A stretch of 64,000 nucleotides of DNA, from contig MKTL01000006.1 in NCBI GenBank assembly GCA_001897605.1, positions 101,780 through 165,779 on the forward strand. Direction: 5' to 3'. How positions within the stretch are numbered: the stretch's first letter is position 1; each line of letters opens with the position of its first letter. A program made the translations under genes and the position numbers. Positions 63,700 through 64,000 of the stretch are shown here, piece by piece. Under the pieces are notes generated by a model, which worked only from the letters and a program-made list of their open reading frames with translations, was not told the origin of the DNA and ran no database searches. Source of the DNA: Clostridiales bacterium 38-18 (GTDB taxonomy: Bacteria > Bacillota > Clostridia > Peptostreptococcales > Acidaminobacteraceae).

Positions 63700-64000
63700 A
63701 TGATTAGAAAAAGAGTTTTGAAGACAATTGGGATTTGTTTGATCATGACAATTGCTTTATCTGCCTGTCAAGCTGATGAATCACCCAAAGTGATAGATAA
63801 GGTTAAACAAGTAACCGTCGTAACGCTTAAAGAAACTGCCTTAAGAGAGACACTCGTTTATGATGCTGCAGTTACAGCTGAGCAAATTACACCTTTAAAT
63901 CCTAGTAGGGATGGTGAAGTGGAGGCAATCTTTAAACAGGTTGATGATAAAGTTAAAATGGGCGATAAGCTACTGACACTTAAGGCATACGCTCAGGGGG
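63700..64000 (+). CDS. Efflux RND/HlyD-type periplasmic adaptor lipoprotein (3' end outside window)
   Basis: The first 100 codons of a lipoprotein (lipobox ALSAC) with the adaptor pattern VTVVTLKETALRETL, then a lipoyl-type half motif PSRDGEVEAIFKQVDDKVKMGDKLL in its early parts. Membrane fusion adaptors of this type join an RND or MacB-type pump to the outside. ATG 63700 follows GGAGG. The frame stays open to the window end, so length and partner are unknown. Confidence 0.82.
   Translation, partial: MIRKRVLKTIGICLIMTIALSACQADESPKVIDKVKQVTVVTLKETALRETLVYDAAVTAEQITPLNPSRDGEVEAIFKQVDDKVKMGDKLLTLKAYAQG

Noticed and set aside
1-64000. CRISPR array, insertion sequence, integrase or restriction-modification cluster
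   Set aside because: I saw no regular direct repeats with spacers, no transposase or integrase motifs and no attachment duplication next to the tRNA-Gly gene.

Overview
The window reads as chromosomal DNA of a low-GC, Gram-positive, Clostridia-like anaerobe. The signs are AT-rich intergenic DNA, strong GGAGG-type ribosome sites, a CIRCE operator before clpB, an S-layer-homology (SLH) protein, a sortase, and TAXI-TRAP and tripartite tricarboxylate (TTT) transporters. I cannot name the genus. I see no insertion sequence, prophage, integrase or CRISPR array. Genes are tightly packed and no gap reaches 300 bases.

Layout. (1) 1-5740: a sugar-acid or keto-acid catabolic operon: a KDPG-aldolase-type enzyme (cut by the window edge), a DapA/NanA-family lyase, a three-part TTT transporter (tctC, tctB, tctA) and an IclR regulator. 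(2) 5800-9920: an EamA exporter, a lipoprotein, a ChrA transporter divergent from a PadR regulator, and a ferredoxin-reductase-like protein with cysteine-rich ends. (3) 10050-11545: a monofunctional transglycosylase and a metallophosphoesterase. (4) 11580-19155: a complete histidine operon, hisZ-G-D-C-B-H-A-F-IE, preceded by a promoter, a leader peptide with four histidine codons in a row, and an attenuator terminator. (5) 19236-21937: a fused trehalose-phosphate synthase/phosphatase and a thioesterase. (6) 22125-26187: an AlgI/AlgJ-type surface-polymer acetylation operon. (7) 26386-34550: aldehyde dehydrogenase, a lipoprotein sortase B, two DUF proteins, CIRCE-controlled clpB, and a TPM/LemA pair. 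(8) 34725-38443: a putative Na+/H+ antiporter joined to a complete anti-sigma/STAS/PP2C partner switch. (9) 38636-45494: TldD/TldE, an HD-GYP protein without its HD dyad, a PHP phosphoesterase, a nitroreductase, a YvlD-type membrane protein and an AAA ATPase. (10) 45600-50173: a PTS set with EIIA, EIIB, a PRD regulator and EI, but no EIIC or EIID. (11) 50461-58231: an SLH-VanY protein, tRNA-Gly(CCC), and an Opp/Dpp-type ABC operon. (12) 58308-62096: a TAXI-TRAP operon behind four tandem 10-nt repeats. (13) 62184-64000: a PhnB-like protein, a HAD phosphatase and the start of an efflux adaptor.

The most unusual system is the ABC operon at 51971-58231. Both Dpp-type permeases carry a large extracytoplasmic domain that resembles M28 metallopeptidases, including PA-like inserts, but the metal-binding residues appear to be lost. 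One domain is fused at the N-terminus of the DppB-like permease and the other at the C-terminus of the DppC-like permease. The operon has no separate solute-binding protein. I infer a peptide or amino-compound importer with tethered pseudo-peptidase receptors.
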